Shown piece after piece: positions 54,966-64,000 of a stretch of 64,000 bases of DNA. Position 1 is the stretch's first letter. Each line of letters opens with the position of its first letter. The translations under genes were made by a program, and so were the position numbers. The notes under the pieces are model-generated. The model was not told the DNA's origin, ran no database searches, and saw only the letters and a program-made list of their open reading frames with translations. The stretch is from Flavobacterium sp. ZT3R18 (GTDB lineage Bacteria; Bacteroidota; Bacteroidia; Flavobacteriales; Flavobacteriaceae), in assembly GCF_007097385.1 (NCBI RefSeq), contig NZ_VJZS01000015.1:17100-81099 (forward strand), written 5' to 3'.

Positions 54966-55145
54966 CAGGGAAAACACATGAGTTTTAAAAACAACCGCAG
55001 ATTCGCAGATTTATTTCTTGAAAAGCAGAATTTTGCAATTTTATAGAAACTAATTTGCGCTAATTCAGCTGAAAGCGGTTAATTCATGATAGAAATTTTC
55101 ATTAAAATCTGCGAATCTGCGGTAAAAAAACTCATGCGTTTGCCC
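54966..55145. repeat. Nested inverted-repeat element, copy B (about 180 bp)
   Basis: Outer arms AGGGAAAACACATGAGTTTT and AAAACTCATGCGTTTGCCCT are nearly complementary. Inner arms ACCGCAGATTCGCAGATTT and AAATCTGCGAATCTGCGGT are perfect complements. Loop about 90 bp. The outer end TTTGCCCT/AGGGCAAA is shared with copy A. Confidence 0.75.
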
Positions 55146-55162
55146 TAACTGATCACTAAAAA

Positions 55163-56572
55163 CTACTCCTTCGGTTTAGTCAAATAATACACTGGAATTC
55201 CAGTAAGCATTATCAAGACTCCCCAACCACAAGTTGAAAATTTAGTAAACAATAACCCAACACAAATTGCAGCAGCTATAATAATGTAAACCAATGGAAG
55301 GAATGGATATCCAAAAGCTTTATACGGTCTTTCAACCTCAGGCATTTTCTTTCTAAGAATAAAAATTCCATAAATAGTAAGGATATAAAAAATCAAAACA
55401 ATGATGATTACAAAATCCAACAAATCACCATATTTACCCGTCAAACACAATAGCGAAGCCCATAAACATTGAATCCACAAAGCCCATGCTGGCACACCTG
55501 CATTGTTCAGCTCCCCTGCTTTTTTAAGAAACAAACCATCTTTTGCCATCGTATAATACACTCTCGCTCCAGCCATAATCAATCCGTTATTACAGGCAAA
55601 AGTCGAAATCATAATCATCAACGCTATAATAATCGTCCCCATGTCGCCAAAGGTATATTGAGAAGCAACCACCGCTACACGATCCGACTTTGCCGTTGCA
55701 ATTTCTTGAAAAGGAATTACCGCAAGGTACATTAAGTTGGTCAGGATATAAATAACAGTCACAATCAACGTTCCAAGAAACAAACTCAATCCCACATTAC
55801 GCTTTGGATTTTTAATCTCACCCGCTATAAAAGTAACACCTACCCAAGCATCACTAGAAAACAAAGAACCCACCATGGCGGCTGAAATCCCCGTTAACAA
55901 AGCTGTTCCACCAATAGGCATCCAAGATCCCTTTTCTACATCGAAAGCTCTTGAACTCCAGGCGTCAGTCCAGTTGGCATTCCAAATATCAGCTTTGGCT
56001 GCCAGAATGAATCCAAACACAATTAGACCAAAAAGAGATAAAATTTTGATAACCGTCAAAACCGTTTGAAGAATTTTACTGTTTTTTACCCCTCGGCTGT
56101 TAATATACGTCAACAAAACAATCGTAATTATAGAAACTATCTGAGCAGCATTGAGCTTAAAAGCACCCAATTCATACAAAACATTTTCGTCACTTAATGG
56201 TGGATACAAATAGGCGGCAAATTTAGAAAACCCTACCCCAACCGCTGCGATAGTACCGGTTTGAATTACTGCAAAGAAACTCCAGCCATACAAAAAGGCT
56301 ATCAATTTATTATACGCTTCTTTCAGATAAACGTATTGTCCACCTGCTTTTGGAAACATAGCGCTCAATTCTCCGTAACTCACGGCAGCAATCATAGTAA
56401 TCAATCCTGAGATCAGCCATATTAATATAAGCCAACCCGCAGACCCCACTTGTCTGGCGATATCGGCACTTACAATAAATATCCCTGAACCGATCATGGA
56501 ACCTACCACAAGCATTGTTCCATCTAATAATCCTAATTCCTTTTTAAATTCTCCAGGTTTGTTTTCTTCCAT
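55163..56572 (-). CDS. APC-family amino acid permease (LAT-like)
   Basis: The protein has 469 residues with about 12 membrane segments. Motifs include LGLLDGTMLVVGSMIGSGIFIVSADIARQVGSAGWLILIW and AVSYGELSAMFPKAGGQYVYLKEAY. This is the layout of LAT/APC amino acid exchangers. It imports amino acids in the inner membrane; the substrate cannot be told. Close to alanine dehydrogenase and its regulator, so a role in amino acid uptake for catabolism is plausible. Opposite strand to ald. Confidence 0.92.
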   Translation of the reverse strand: MEENKPGEFKKELGLLDGTMLVVGSMIGSGIFIVSADIARQVGSAGWLILIWLISGLITMIAAVSYGELSAMFPKAGGQYVYLKEAYNKLIAFLYGWSFFAVIQTGTIAAVGVGFSKFAAYLYPPLSDENVLYELGAFKLNAAQIVSIITIVLLTYINSRGVKNSKILQTVLTVIKILSLFGLIVFGFILAAKADIWNANWTDAWSSRAFDVEKGSWMPIGGTALLTGISAAMVGSLFSSDAWVGVTFIAGEIKNPKRNVGLSLFLGTLIVTVIYILTNLMYLAVIPFQEIATAKSDRVAVVASQYTFGDMGTIIIALMIMISTFACNNGLIMAGARVYYTMAKDGLFLKKAGELNNAGVPAWALWIQCLWASLLCLTGKYGDLLDFVIIIVLIFYILTIYGIFILRKKMPEVERPYKAFGYPFLPLVYIIIAAAICVGLLFTKFSTCGWGVLIMLTGIPVYYLTKPKE

Positions 56573-56662
56573 TTTTTTTGGTTTATTTTTTTGGTTGGCT
56601 AAAGATATACTTTTTTTTAGAAAATGATTAAAAATAGCATTTCTACAAAGAAATTAAATCCT

Positions 56663-56696
56663 AAAAACAAAAAACTCTTAAGTTTCCTTAAGAGTT
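56663..56696 (-). terminator. Terminator of the LysM-NlpC/P60 gene
   Basis: AACTCTTAAG and CTTAAGAGTT stem with TTTC loop; the T run lies on the minus strand. It ends 26 bp after the stop of the hydrolase gene. Confidence 0.75.
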
Positions 56697-56722
56697 CAAT
56701 TCGTTTATATTTTAAAAAGATA

Positions 56723-58369
56723 TCATTTCACAACCCGATTTACCTGCGCAAAGTTACGTTGGTAATAAGGCTCTTTAGTAGAGGAAACAATCACTCCGGC
56801 ATGTGTAGAGGAATGAATGAATTTAATTTCTCCATCTACCACTTCAACAACCATCCCTACATGATTGATTCTACTTCTACCGTTTGTTTTAAAGAAAATC
56901 AAATCCCCCTTTTGTACATTTTCGGTTTCAATTCTTTCTCCAAAACTAGATTGCTCGATAGAAGATCTTGGCAATTTTATATCAAAACCTCCAAAAGTAG
57001 AACACATAAAACCAGAACAATCAAATCCTGCGGTTGTCGTACCACCACTTCGGTATCGTGTCCCTATATTATCAGAAGCCGAAGCGATCAATTGATCAAT
57101 TAAGTTTTCATTAGATATTGTTATTGTAGAATTAGATTCCGTTTCTTTAGTCTCAATAACTTCCTCATTAGTGGCAGTTCCAATAGTCGAATTTGGAACA
57201 CGAATAGTAAGTTTTGAACCAACCAATAATTTTTGTTGAATGGCAGGGTTTTGCTTTTCTAAAACTCCTACTGTAATTCCATATTTTTTGGCAATACCGT
57301 ATTTGGTTTCTTTTGGCAATACCTCATGAACAAGATCAGTACCTGCATTTTGAGTATCTGTCTCTATTCCTTTATCTTCTTTTGTACTTTCCACAACAAC
57401 TGGAACCGATTCTTTATTATCTGAAACAACAGATTCTCCCTCTAATTTTCCATTGCTTGGAATCACAATCATCTGCCCAACACTCAAACCTCTTCTTCCT
57501 GCTTTTGGATTGGCTTGTTTCAATTGTTTCAAGGTAATTGCGTATTCTTTTGCAATCACATACAAAGATTCTCCCGACTTGACCTTATGGATCAATGGCG
57601 TAATTTCATTTGGAGTACCTGCTTCAGTTTCTTTTGTAACTACGCTCTCTTTTTGCGCTATTTCTTTATTTTTAGGAATTACAGCTACATTCGATGTCTC
57701 TTGAATTGCTTTTTCTTCTGCAACAACAGCTTCAGCAGATGATTTACCATTACTTGGAATCGCAATCATTTGTCCTACACTCAATCCCTTCTTACCAATT
57801 TTAGGATTGGCTTCATTTAATTCTTTAATAGTAACGGAGTATTGTTTGGCAATGGAATACAAAGATTCCTTCGGTTTCACCTGATGCGTCATTGGTTCAG
57901 TTGCAACAATTTCGAAAGTATTTTTATTGGATAGACTTGCGACTTCTTTTTTGGTCAATCCTACTGTTGGAATAGTAATCGTTTGACCAACTTTTAAACC
58001 TTCCGTTTCTAATTTTGGATTAGCTTTATAGAGTAACTCGGTAGTCGTTTTGTATTGTTTTACAATTCCGTAAAGTGTTTCTTTGGATAAGACTTCGTGA
58101 TTAATTTCTATAGTTTTCTCAGGAATCGCAACCACTTTATTCGTTTTTTTTGCATCCGAATTTGGAATCAATAGTACTTGATTCAGTTGCAAGGTTTTTT
58201 TAGCTTTTGGATTGAGCTTGTAAATAGAAGCGGCAGAAACATTATATTTTTCAGCAATACTAGAAATTGTTTCCCCTTTTGCTATGCTATGTTTGATATT
58301 TTTATCTTGCGAAAAAACACTAACACTACACAAAGTCAGGACAAAAACAATTACTCTAAAATACTTCAT
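56723..58369 (-). CDS. LysM-repeat NlpC/P60 cell-wall hydrolase
   Basis: The protein has 548 residues. A signal peptide (MKYFRVIVFVLTLCSVSVFS) is followed by five LysM domains (for example KHSIAKGETISSIAEKYNVS; NHEVLSKETLYGIVKQYK; THQVKPKESLYSIAKQYS; IHKVKSGESLYVIAKEYA; VHEVLPKETKYGIAKKYG), separated by low-complexity linkers. The C-terminal NlpC/P60 domain has C451 (DCSGFMCS), H503 (INHVGMV) and H519 (KFIHSS) as the catalytic set. It should bind peptidoglycan glycan and cut the stem peptide in the periplasm. A terminator follows immediately. Confidence 0.95.
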   Translation of the reverse strand: MKYFRVIVFVLTLCSVSVFSQDKNIKHSIAKGETISSIAEKYNVSAASIYKLNPKAKKTLQLNQVLLIPNSDAKKTNKVVAIPEKTIEINHEVLSKETLYGIVKQYKTTTELLYKANPKLETEGLKVGQTITIPTVGLTKKEVASLSNKNTFEIVATEPMTHQVKPKESLYSIAKQYSVTIKELNEANPKIGKKGLSVGQMIAIPSNGKSSAEAVVAEEKAIQETSNVAVIPKNKEIAQKESVVTKETEAGTPNEITPLIHKVKSGESLYVIAKEYAITLKQLKQANPKAGRRGLSVGQMIVIPSNGKLEGESVVSDNKESVPVVVESTKEDKGIETDTQNAGTDLVHEVLPKETKYGIAKKYGITVGVLEKQNPAIQQKLLVGSKLTIRVPNSTIGTATNEEVIETKETESNSTITISNENLIDQLIASASDNIGTRYRSGGTTTAGFDCSGFMCSTFGGFDIKLPRSSIEQSSFGERIETENVQKGDLIFFKTNGRSRINHVGMVVEVVDGEIKFIHSSTHAGVIVSSTKEPYYQRNFAQVNRVVK

Positions 58370-58581
58370 ACATTTTTAATTTCTACCTCATTTTTACAAA
58401 TACAAGCGATTTCGAGGCGAATTATTGAATTTTGCTGTATTTTGTCTCTCAAAAATGTTTTTTTTCAAGATTTACAAATATAAGTTATTTGTTAGATTAG
58501 AAAGTTAAAGGATTACTAAAATTTTAGAAAATACAACAATTCCATCCTTTTTAAAGCAAATCACAACCCATTAAAAGAATT

Positions 58582-59214
58582 TTATAAACTTATATAAATA
58601 GCGATATAATGAAATACCGTTCCCAAAAGAACGAAGAAATGCCAAATAGTATGATAGTAGCGTTTATCTCCCTTTACAAAAAAATAAACACCAAAAGTAT
58701 AACTTATTCCGCCGGCAAGAATCCAAGCAAGTACAGCTGTAGGAACAGTATGCCACAATGGTTTTATGACAAAGATGATCATCCAGCCCATTGCTAAATA
58801 AAGTAACGTGGAGACAAACTCAAATCGCTTGGCGCAAAAAACTTTAAAAACAGTTCCCAAAACCACAATAAACCACATCGCTCCAAGAAAAACAATCGCA
58901 GTATCATGATTCAAATACTTCACCATAAGCGGAGTATAGGTTCCTGCAATAAGGCAATATATACTAATATGATCTGCAGTATTAAGCAGTCGCTTTGTCT
59001 TTTCGTCCTTAGTCAAATGATACAAAGCCGAAGAAGTGTACACCAATAACATTCCGATACCAAAAATAATAACAGACAATACCGTAATTGGGTCGTCCCG
59101 TCTATAAGCAGTCGCAATCACAAAAGGCATTGCTATCAAACAAAAAAGCACTCCTAGGATATGTGAAATTCCATTGGCTAATTCCTCACTTCGTGTTTGC
59201 TCTCTATGTAACAT
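58582..59214 (-). CDS. Hemolysin III / PAQR-family membrane protein
   Basis: The protein has 210 residues with about seven membrane segments. Conserved residues are visible: NGISHILGV in the N-terminal helix, SALYHLTK, LNTADHISIYCLIAGTYTPL and the C-terminal YYHTIWHFFVLLGTVFHYIAIY with metal-ligand histidines. Members of the PAQR/hemolysin III family are metal-dependent and may have ceramidase-like activity; the physiological role in bacteria is unclear. A single gene on the minus strand. Confidence 0.92.
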   Translation of the reverse strand: MLHREQTRSEELANGISHILGVLFCLIAMPFVIATAYRRDDPITVLSVIIFGIGMLLVYTSSALYHLTKDEKTKRLLNTADHISIYCLIAGTYTPLMVKYLNHDTAIVFLGAMWFIVVLGTVFKVFCAKRFEFVSTLLYLAMGWMIIFVIKPLWHTVPTAVLAWILAGGISYTFGVYFFVKGDKRYYHTIWHFFVLLGTVFHYIAIYISL

Positions 59215-59346
59215 TGTATTTGTTGTTTACAATCTCCCTTCCTATTCAAAATAAGATAATTGATTAAATTTAATCATTCTAATTTACGAAAAACATCTCA
59301 ATTTCAAACCATTTCATTCAACAAAGTATTTTACCCTTTGTCATCT

Positions 59347-59490
59347 TTATTGATTAACGATTACTAGTGTCGGGTCGTTTTCTTTGATTCTTATTCGACA
59401 TGATTTTTCGATTTCAAGAACATTATTAATCCCTGAAATATTGATCATATCACACACAAACTTGTCTGGACTATTTTTTCTACTTTCCAT
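59347..59490 (-). CDS. Possible small protein (47 residues)
   Basis: ATG 59490 to TAA 59347-59349 reads MESRKNSPDKFVCDMINISG and then NVLEIEKSCRIRIKENDPTLVIVNQ. The composition is protein-like and hydrophilic and no membrane segment is seen. It has no recognised family, no clear promoter, and could be a remnant. I keep it at low confidence because it is the only coherent frame in this spacer. Confidence 0.3.
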   Translation of the reverse strand: MESRKNSPDKFVCDMINISGINNVLEIEKSCRIRIKENDPTLVIVNQ

Positions 59491-59573
59491 TTCCCTAGTC
59501 CTTATACCAAAACCATTGGACTATAATATAACAATTAATGGTAATTAATTAAAACTCAATAACACCTAGAGTC

Positions 59574-59606
59574 ACAAAAAAAACTCTCAAGTTATCTTGA
59601 GAGTTT
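59574..59606 (-). terminator. Terminator of the AcnA-type aconitase gene
   Basis: AAACTCTCAAG and CTTGAGAGTTT with a TTAT loop; a run of Ts follows on the minus strand. It lies 27 bp after the stop of the aconitase gene. Confidence 0.75.
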
Positions 59607-59632
59607 TAGACATAAAAATATGTTTTAAAAGC

Positions 59633-61900
59633 TTATGCGTTACTAGCAGCAGCAATCAAATTCAATGCTGAACCCGCTTTGTACCAACCAATTTGTCCTT
59701 CGTTATAAGTGTGGTTTGCCAAGATGGTATCTTTGCTTCCATCAGCGTGAACGAATTCTAAGGTTAATGGTTTTCCTGGAGCAAAATCAACTAAATCAAT
59801 GAAGTTGATCGTATCATCTTCTTGGATTTTGTCGTAATCCGCTTCGGTAGCAAATGTCAATCCTAACAACCCTTGTTTTTTAAGGTTTGTTTCGTGGATA
59901 CGCGCAAATGATTTTACCAATACAGCTTTTACCCCTAAGAAACGAGGCTCCATAGCGGCATGCTCACGAGAAGATCCTTCTCCGTAGTTATGATCTCCAA
60001 CAACAACAGAAGGAACACCAGCTGCTTTGTAGGCACGGGCAACTGCAGGAACTGCATCGTACTCACCTGTCAACTGATTTTTAACCGAATTTGCATTTTG
60101 ATTGAATGCATTTATCGCACCAATCAACATATTGTTTGAGATATTATCCAAATGTCCACGGAAACGCAACCATGGTCCTGCCATAGATATGTGGTCTGTA
60201 GTACATTTTCCAAAAGCTTTGATCAATAATTTAGCTCCCGAAATATTTTTACCGTCCCATGCATCAAATGGAGCCAACAATTGCAAACGATCTGACGTTT
60301 CGCTTACGGTAATTTGAACACTTGATCCATCTTCGGCTGGTGCTTGAAAACCTGCGTCTTCAACAGCGAAACCTCTTTTTGGCAATTCATCTCCAAACGG
60401 AGCGTTTAATTTCACTTCTTCCCCTTTATCGTTCAATAAAGTATCAGTCAATGGATTAAAATCCAATCTTCCTGAGATAGCCAATGCAGCTACCATTTCT
60501 GGTGAAGTTACAAAAGCGTGAGTATTTGGGTTACCGTCTGCTCTTTTAGAGAAGTTACGGTTGAATGAATGTACGATAGTGTTTTTCTCGCCTTTATCAG
60601 CACCTGCCCTATCCCATTGTCCGATACAGGGTCCACAAGCATTTGTAAATACTTTAGTTCCCATTTTTTCGAAAGTGGCGATGATACCGTCTCTTTCAAT
60701 AGTGTAACGAATTTGCTCAGAACCTGGATTAATTCCGAATTCAGCTTTTGGAGTAATTCCATGCTCTACCGCTTGGTTTACGATTGAAGCAGCACGTGCC
60801 ATATCCTCGTAAGAAGAGTTGGTACAAGAACCGATCAATCCCCATTCTACTTTCAATGGCCATCCATTTGCAGCAGCTTCCGCTTTCATTTTAGAAACTG
60901 GAGTTCCGCGGTCTGGCGTGAAAGGTCCGTTGATGTGTGGCTCTAATTCAGACAAATTAATTTCGATAACTTGATCAAAATAAGTTGCTGGATCAGCGTA
61001 TACTTCAGCATCCGCAGTCAAGTAAGAAGCCACTTTATCAGCAGCATCTACAACGTCTTGACGACCTGTAGCTGCCAAATATCTACGCATAGAATCATCG
61101 TAACCAAATGTAGATGTTGTAGCACCAATTTCGGCACCCATATTACAAATAGTTCCTTTTCCGGTACAAGACATGTTCAAGGCACCTTCTCCAAAATATT
61201 CTACAATAGCACCAGTTCCACCTTTTACAGTAAGAATATCGGCTACTTTTAAGATAACATCTTTAGGAGCTGTCCAACCAGATAATTTTCCGGTCAATTT
61301 TACTCCGATTAATTTAGGAAATTTCAATTCCCAAGACATTCCAGACATTACATCTACTGCATCAGCACCACCAACTCCAATGGCTAGCATTCCTAATCCA
61401 CCAGCATTTACAGTATGAGAATCAGTACCAATCATCATTCCTCCTGGGAAAGCGTAGTTTTCTAAAACAATTTGGTGAATAATACCTGAACCTGGTTTCC
61501 AGAAACCAATACCATATTTATTTGAAACTGAAGAAAGGAAATCAAATACTTCTTTTGACTGAGTATTTGCTACAGCTAAATCTGTGGAAGCACCAACTTT
61601 GGCCTGGATCAAGTGATCACAGTGAACCGTTGTTGGAACAGCAACTGTTTTTTTTCCAGCATGCATAAATTGCAACAAAGCCATTTGAGCAGTAGCATCT
61701 TGACAAGCTACTCTATCCGGAGCAAAATCCACATAGTCAGCACCTCTTGTAAAAACTTTAGATGCAACTCCATCCCAAAGGTGGTTGTATAAAATTTTCT
61801 CTGTTAAAGTAAGTGGGCGACCAACTATCTCACGTGCTGCATCAACACGAGTCGTCATGTTGTCGTACACTTTTTTAATCATTTCAATATCAAAAGCCAT
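59633..61900 (-). CDS. acnA: Aconitate hydratase, AcnA/mitochondrial-type
   Basis: The protein has 755 residues, starting [20 protein letters not shown]. The 4Fe-4S ligands are C359 (GSCTNSS) and C422/C425 ([10 protein letters not shown]). Other conserved blocks are [19 protein letters not shown] and [19 protein letters not shown]. It converts citrate to isocitrate in the TCA cycle. Length and motifs match the mitochondrial-like class, about 755-780 residues. A second aconitase of AcnB type lies just upstream on the same strand. Confidence 0.95.
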   Translation of the reverse strand: MAFDIEMIKKVYDNMTTRVDAAREIVGRPLTLTEKILYNHLWDGVASKVFTRGADYVDFAPDRVACQDATAQMALLQFMHAGKKTVAVPTTVHCDHLIQAKVGASTDLAVANTQSKEVFDFLSSVSNKYGIGFWKPGSGIIHQIVLENYAFPGGMMIGTDSHTVNAGGLGMLAIGVGGADAVDVMSGMSWELKFPKLIGVKLTGKLSGWTAPKDVILKVADILTVKGGTGAIVEYFGEGALNMSCTGKGTICNMGAEIGATTSTFGYDDSMRRYLAATGRQDVVDAADKVASYLTADAEVYADPATYFDQVIEINLSELEPHINGPFTPDRGTPVSKMKAEAAANGWPLKVEWGLIGSCTNSSYEDMARAASIVNQAVEHGITPKAEFGINPGSEQIRYTIERDGIIATFEKMGTKVFTNACGPCIGQWDRAGADKGEKNTIVHSFNRNFSKRADGNPNTHAFVTSPEMVAALAISGRLDFNPLTDTLLNDKGEEVKLNAPFGDELPKRGFAVEDAGFQAPAEDGSSVQITVSETSDRLQLLAPFDAWDGKNISGAKLLIKAFGKCTTDHISMAGPWLRFRGHLDNISNNMLIGAINAFNQNANSVKNQLTGEYDAVPAVARAYKAAGVPSVVVGDHNYGEGSSREHAAMEPRFLGVKAVLVKSFARIHETNLKKQGLLGLTFATEADYDKIQEDDTINFIDLVDFAPGKPLTLEFVHADGSKDTILANHTYNEGQIGWYKAGSALNLIAAASNA

Positions 61901-61968
61901 AATAATAAGTGTTTTTTGTTATTTTATTTAGACTTCACAAGGTACAAAAAAATTGAGTAGATATAAAG

Positions 61969-61998
61969 AAAAAGCCTGAGTTTATGGCTCAGGCTTTT
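61969..61998 (-). terminator. Terminator of the AcnB-type gene
   Basis: AAAGCCTGAG and CTCAGGCTTT form the stem; the T run lies on the minus strand. It separates acnB and acnA, so the two genes are probably transcribed separately. Confidence 0.8.
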
Positions 61999-62022
61999 GA
62001 ATATGATTAACTAATTATGTGA

Positions 62023-64000
62023 TTATTTTACTAGCAGCTTATGTGAAGGTGCAAACTTAGTCAAGTTAATACCTTTCACTGCAGTTTTATATTCTTCTAT
62101 TGTTGGAGTTCTACCAAGGATTGTAGACAAAACCACAACCGGCGTAGAAGAAAGCAAAGACTCTCCTTTTTTACCCTCAGTATCTTCTACCACTCTTCCT
62201 TGGAAAAGACGAGTAGATGTTGCCATTACCGTATCTCCTTTGGATGCTTTTTCTTGATTACCCATACAAAGATTACAACCTGGACGCTCTAGATACAGCA
62301 TGTTTTCGTATTCTGTACGCGCCGAAGCTTTAGGAACATTATCGTCGAATTCGAAACCAGAGTATTTTCTTAAAACATCCCAGTCCCCTTCGGCCTTAAG
62401 TTCATCAACAATGTTATAGGTAGGTGGTGCTACTACAAGAGGTGCTAGAAACTCTACCTTACCTTTTTGCTCTTCTATGTTCTTAAGCATTTGAGCAAGA
62501 ATTTTCATATCCCCCTTGTGAACCATGCAAGAACCAATAAATCCAAGATCTACTTTTTTAACCCCTCCATAGAAAGATAGCGGTCTGATGGTATCGTGCG
62601 TATATCGTTTAGAAACATCAGCATTATTCACGTCAGGGTCAGCAATCATAGGCTCAGCAATCTGATCAAGATCTACAACAACTTCAGCGTAATACTTAGC
62701 GTTTGCATCCGGTCTTAGAGCTGGTTTCTCACCTGATTTAATCTCGGCAATTCTCTTATCAGCTATAGCAATCAATCCTTTAAGAACTTGATTTTTGTTA
62801 TCCATACCCTTGTCGATCATGATCTGAATTCTACCCTTCGCAATCTCTAGTGATTCAATCAAGGTATCATCCTCAGAAATACAGATGGAAGCTTTTGCCT
62901 TCATTTCTGCAGTCCAGTCCGTAAACGTAAATGCTTGGTCAGCATTAAGAGTTCCAAGGTGAACCTCAATGATTCTGCCTTGAAATACATTCTCGCCACC
63001 AAACGTCTTAAGCATCTGAGATTGTGTAGCATGAACCACATCACGGAAATCCATATACCCCTTCATATCTCCCTTGAACGTTACCTTCACAGATTCTGGA
63101 ATTGGCATTGAAGCTTCACCAGTAGCAAGTGCAAGAGCAACTGTTCCTGAGTCAGCACCAAAAGCAACACCTTTAGACATTCTGGTATGAGAGTCACCAC
63201 CGATGATGATAGCCCACTCGTTTACAGTAATATCATTAAGTACTTTGTGAATTACATCAGTCATTGCGTGATAAACGCCTTTCGGGTCACGAGCTGTGAT
63301 CAATCCGAAGTCGTTCATGAATTTCATAAGTCTAGGAATATTTGCCTTAGATTTATTATCCCATACCGAAGCAGTGTGACAACCCGATTGGTATGCACCG
63401 TCAACAATTGGCGAAATCACAGTAGCAGCCATAGACTCCAATTCCTGAGAAGTCATAAGACCAGTTGTATCTTGTGAACCAACAATGTTTACGGTAACAC
63501 GAACATCTGAACCAGCATGTAAAACTTTACCTGGAGTTGAACCAACCGCGTTTTTATTAAATATTTTTTCTACTGCTGTAAGACCTTGTCCTTCAATTGA
63601 AACCTCTTTTGATGGAGCAAATACAGGTACAATATCAATACCAAGAGTCTTTGATGCAAATGTTTGAAGTTTTTTTCCAAATACAATTGCGTATGAACCA
63701 CCAGCTTTTATAAATTCAATTTTCTGAGGAGTAAATGCCTTAGAAATATCTATTAATTCTTTATCTCCGTTATAAAGTTTTTTTGTTTTTGTGTTGATTG
63801 TAAGAACAGTACCAGTAGCAACAGAATACACTTCCTCAAGAATAGGATCCCCACTTTCATTACGAACAGCGTTACCATTTTCATCCAGTTTTTTTACCCA
63901 GTTTTTAAGATCAAGACCAATACCACCAGTAACGTCAACAGTTGTTAGGAAAATCGGAGAAATACCGTTTGTTCCTGCAACGATTGGAGCAATATTAATA
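62023..64000 (-). CDS. acnB: Bifunctional aconitate hydratase 2 / 2-methylisocitrate dehydratase, AcnB-type (5' end beyond right edge)
   Basis: The frame is open from 62023 to the right edge, 659 codons. The methionine at 63831 is internal, because the frame continues upstream as INIAPIVAGTNGISPIFLTT and VDVTGGIGLDLKNWVKKLDENG. The AcnB-type signature GPGxG-like hinge is not visible, but WAIIIGGDSHTRMSKGVAFGADSGTVALALATG, LGFIGSCMVHKGD and GCNLCMGNQEKASKGDT are; these hold the 4Fe-4S cysteines. AcnB can act in the TCA cycle and on 2-methylcitrate. The missing N-terminus is about 260 residues if the length is the usual 920. Confidence 0.93.
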   Translation of the reverse strand, partial: INIAPIVAGTNGISPIFLTTVDVTGGIGLDLKNWVKKLDENGNAVRNESGDPILEEVYSVATGTVLTINTKTKKLYNGDKELIDISKAFTPQKIEFIKAGGSYAIVFGKKLQTFASKTLGIDIVPVFAPSKEVSIEGQGLTAVEKIFNKNAVGSTPGKVLHAGSDVRVTVNIVGSQDTTGLMTSQELESMAATVISPIVDGAYQSGCHTASVWDNKSKANIPRLMKFMNDFGLITARDPKGVYHAMTDVIHKVLNDITVNEWAIIIGGDSHTRMSKGVAFGADSGTVALALATGEASMPIPESVKVTFKGDMKGYMDFRDVVHATQSQMLKTFGGENVFQGRIIEVHLGTLNADQAFTFTDWTAEMKAKASICISEDDTLIESLEIAKGRIQIMIDKGMDNKNQVLKGLIAIADKRIAEIKSGEKPALRPDANAKYYAEVVVDLDQIAEPMIADPDVNNADVSKRYTHDTIRPLSFYGGVKKVDLGFIGSCMVHKGDMKILAQMLKNIEEQKGKVEFLAPLVVAPPTYNIVDELKAEGDWDVLRKYSGFEFDDNVPKASARTEYENMLYLERPGCNLCMGNQEKASKGDTVMATSTRLFQGRVVEDTEGKKGESLLSSTPVVVLSTILGRTPTIEEYKTAVKGINLTKFAPSHKLLVK

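Larger units (their letters stand above)
54793..55162. other. Spacer with tandem terminators and inverted-repeat element B
   Basis: 370 bp with no gene: two strong hairpin terminators (54848-54881, 54900-54935) after ald, then the nested inverted repeat 54966-55145. Confidence 0.6.
59215..59632. other. Spacer upstream of the hemolysin III gene and downstream of the AcnA-type gene
   Basis: About 420 bp. Apart from the terminator at 59574-59606 and a possible small open frame at 59347-59490, nothing is seen. Confidence 0.5.

Noticed and set aside
62023..63831. AcnB start at ATG 63831
   Set aside because: The frame stays open and conserved up to the right edge, so this methionine is internal.
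1..64000. tRNA, rRNA, prophage or complete insertion sequence
   Set aside because: No cloverleaf, rRNA-like or transposase/integrase sequence was seen on either strand by eye.

Overview
The window is a chromosomal segment of a low-GC member of the Bacteroidota, most likely a Flavobacterium-like Flavobacteriaceae. The evidence is its AT-rich base composition, promoters of the Bacteroidota type (TAnnTTTG -7 box), a secreted protease ending in a type 9 secretion (T9SS) sorting domain, very large Rhs-like and DUF5977 surface proteins, and methylmalonyl-CoA mutase as separate small and large subunit genes. No rRNA, tRNA or CRISPR array was seen.

Layout. (1) 1-11.5 kb, minus strand: a four-gene operon encoding an OmpH/Skp-like membrane protein, a lipoprotein, a 1867-residue Rhs-like exported protein that lacks the usual YD-repeat core, and a giant LRR/PKD/DUF5977 protein that runs off the left edge. 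(2) 11.8-14.5 kb: a reprolysin-like metallopeptidase carrying a T9SS signal. (3) 14.7-26.2 kb, plus strand: one compact, mostly overlapping operon that looks like a nearly complete but divergent type II secretion / type IV pilus-like machine. It has four pseudopilin-like proteins, a GspF platform, a minimal prepilin peptidase, a GspE ATPase, a GspD secretin, GspL-, GspM- and GspC-like proteins and an FnIII-type lipoprotein. This is the most interesting system in the window, because its pseudopilins share an unusual Ala before the predicted cleavage site. (4) 26.2-27.6 kb: a gene-poor stretch with a decayed coding remnant. (5) 27.5-38 kb: a defence island with a type I restriction-modification system (hsdM, hsdS, a broken accessory gene, a DUF262/DUF1524 GmrSD-type nuclease gene, hsdR), followed by a HicB-like/HTH pair and a 5'-truncated AlbA-type gene.

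(6) 38-43.3 kb: housekeeping genes udk, a FtsB/DivIC-like gene, and methylmalonyl-CoA mutase small and large subunits, with a RelE/ParE-type toxin-antitoxin pair lodged between the two subunits. (7) 43.7-49.5 kb: a secreted PepSY-like protein, a secreted lysozyme-like protein, a dapF-GNAT-mltG cluster (minus), and an HtrA protease. (8) 49.9-64 kb: long-form GAPDH, an Rpn-family nuclease gene flanked by direct repeats, a divergent Lrp regulator / alanine dehydrogenase pair, an APC permease, a LysM-NlpC/P60 hydrolase, a hemolysin III/PAQR protein, and two adjacent aconitases (AcnA type; AcnB type cut by the right edge).

The intergenic regions carry several repeat types: two nested inverted-repeat elements sharing the same outer ends, a hairpin-rich element with a TTCG tetraloop, short CCCGA/TCGGG palindromes, and a REP-like sequence inserted in frame inside hsdM.
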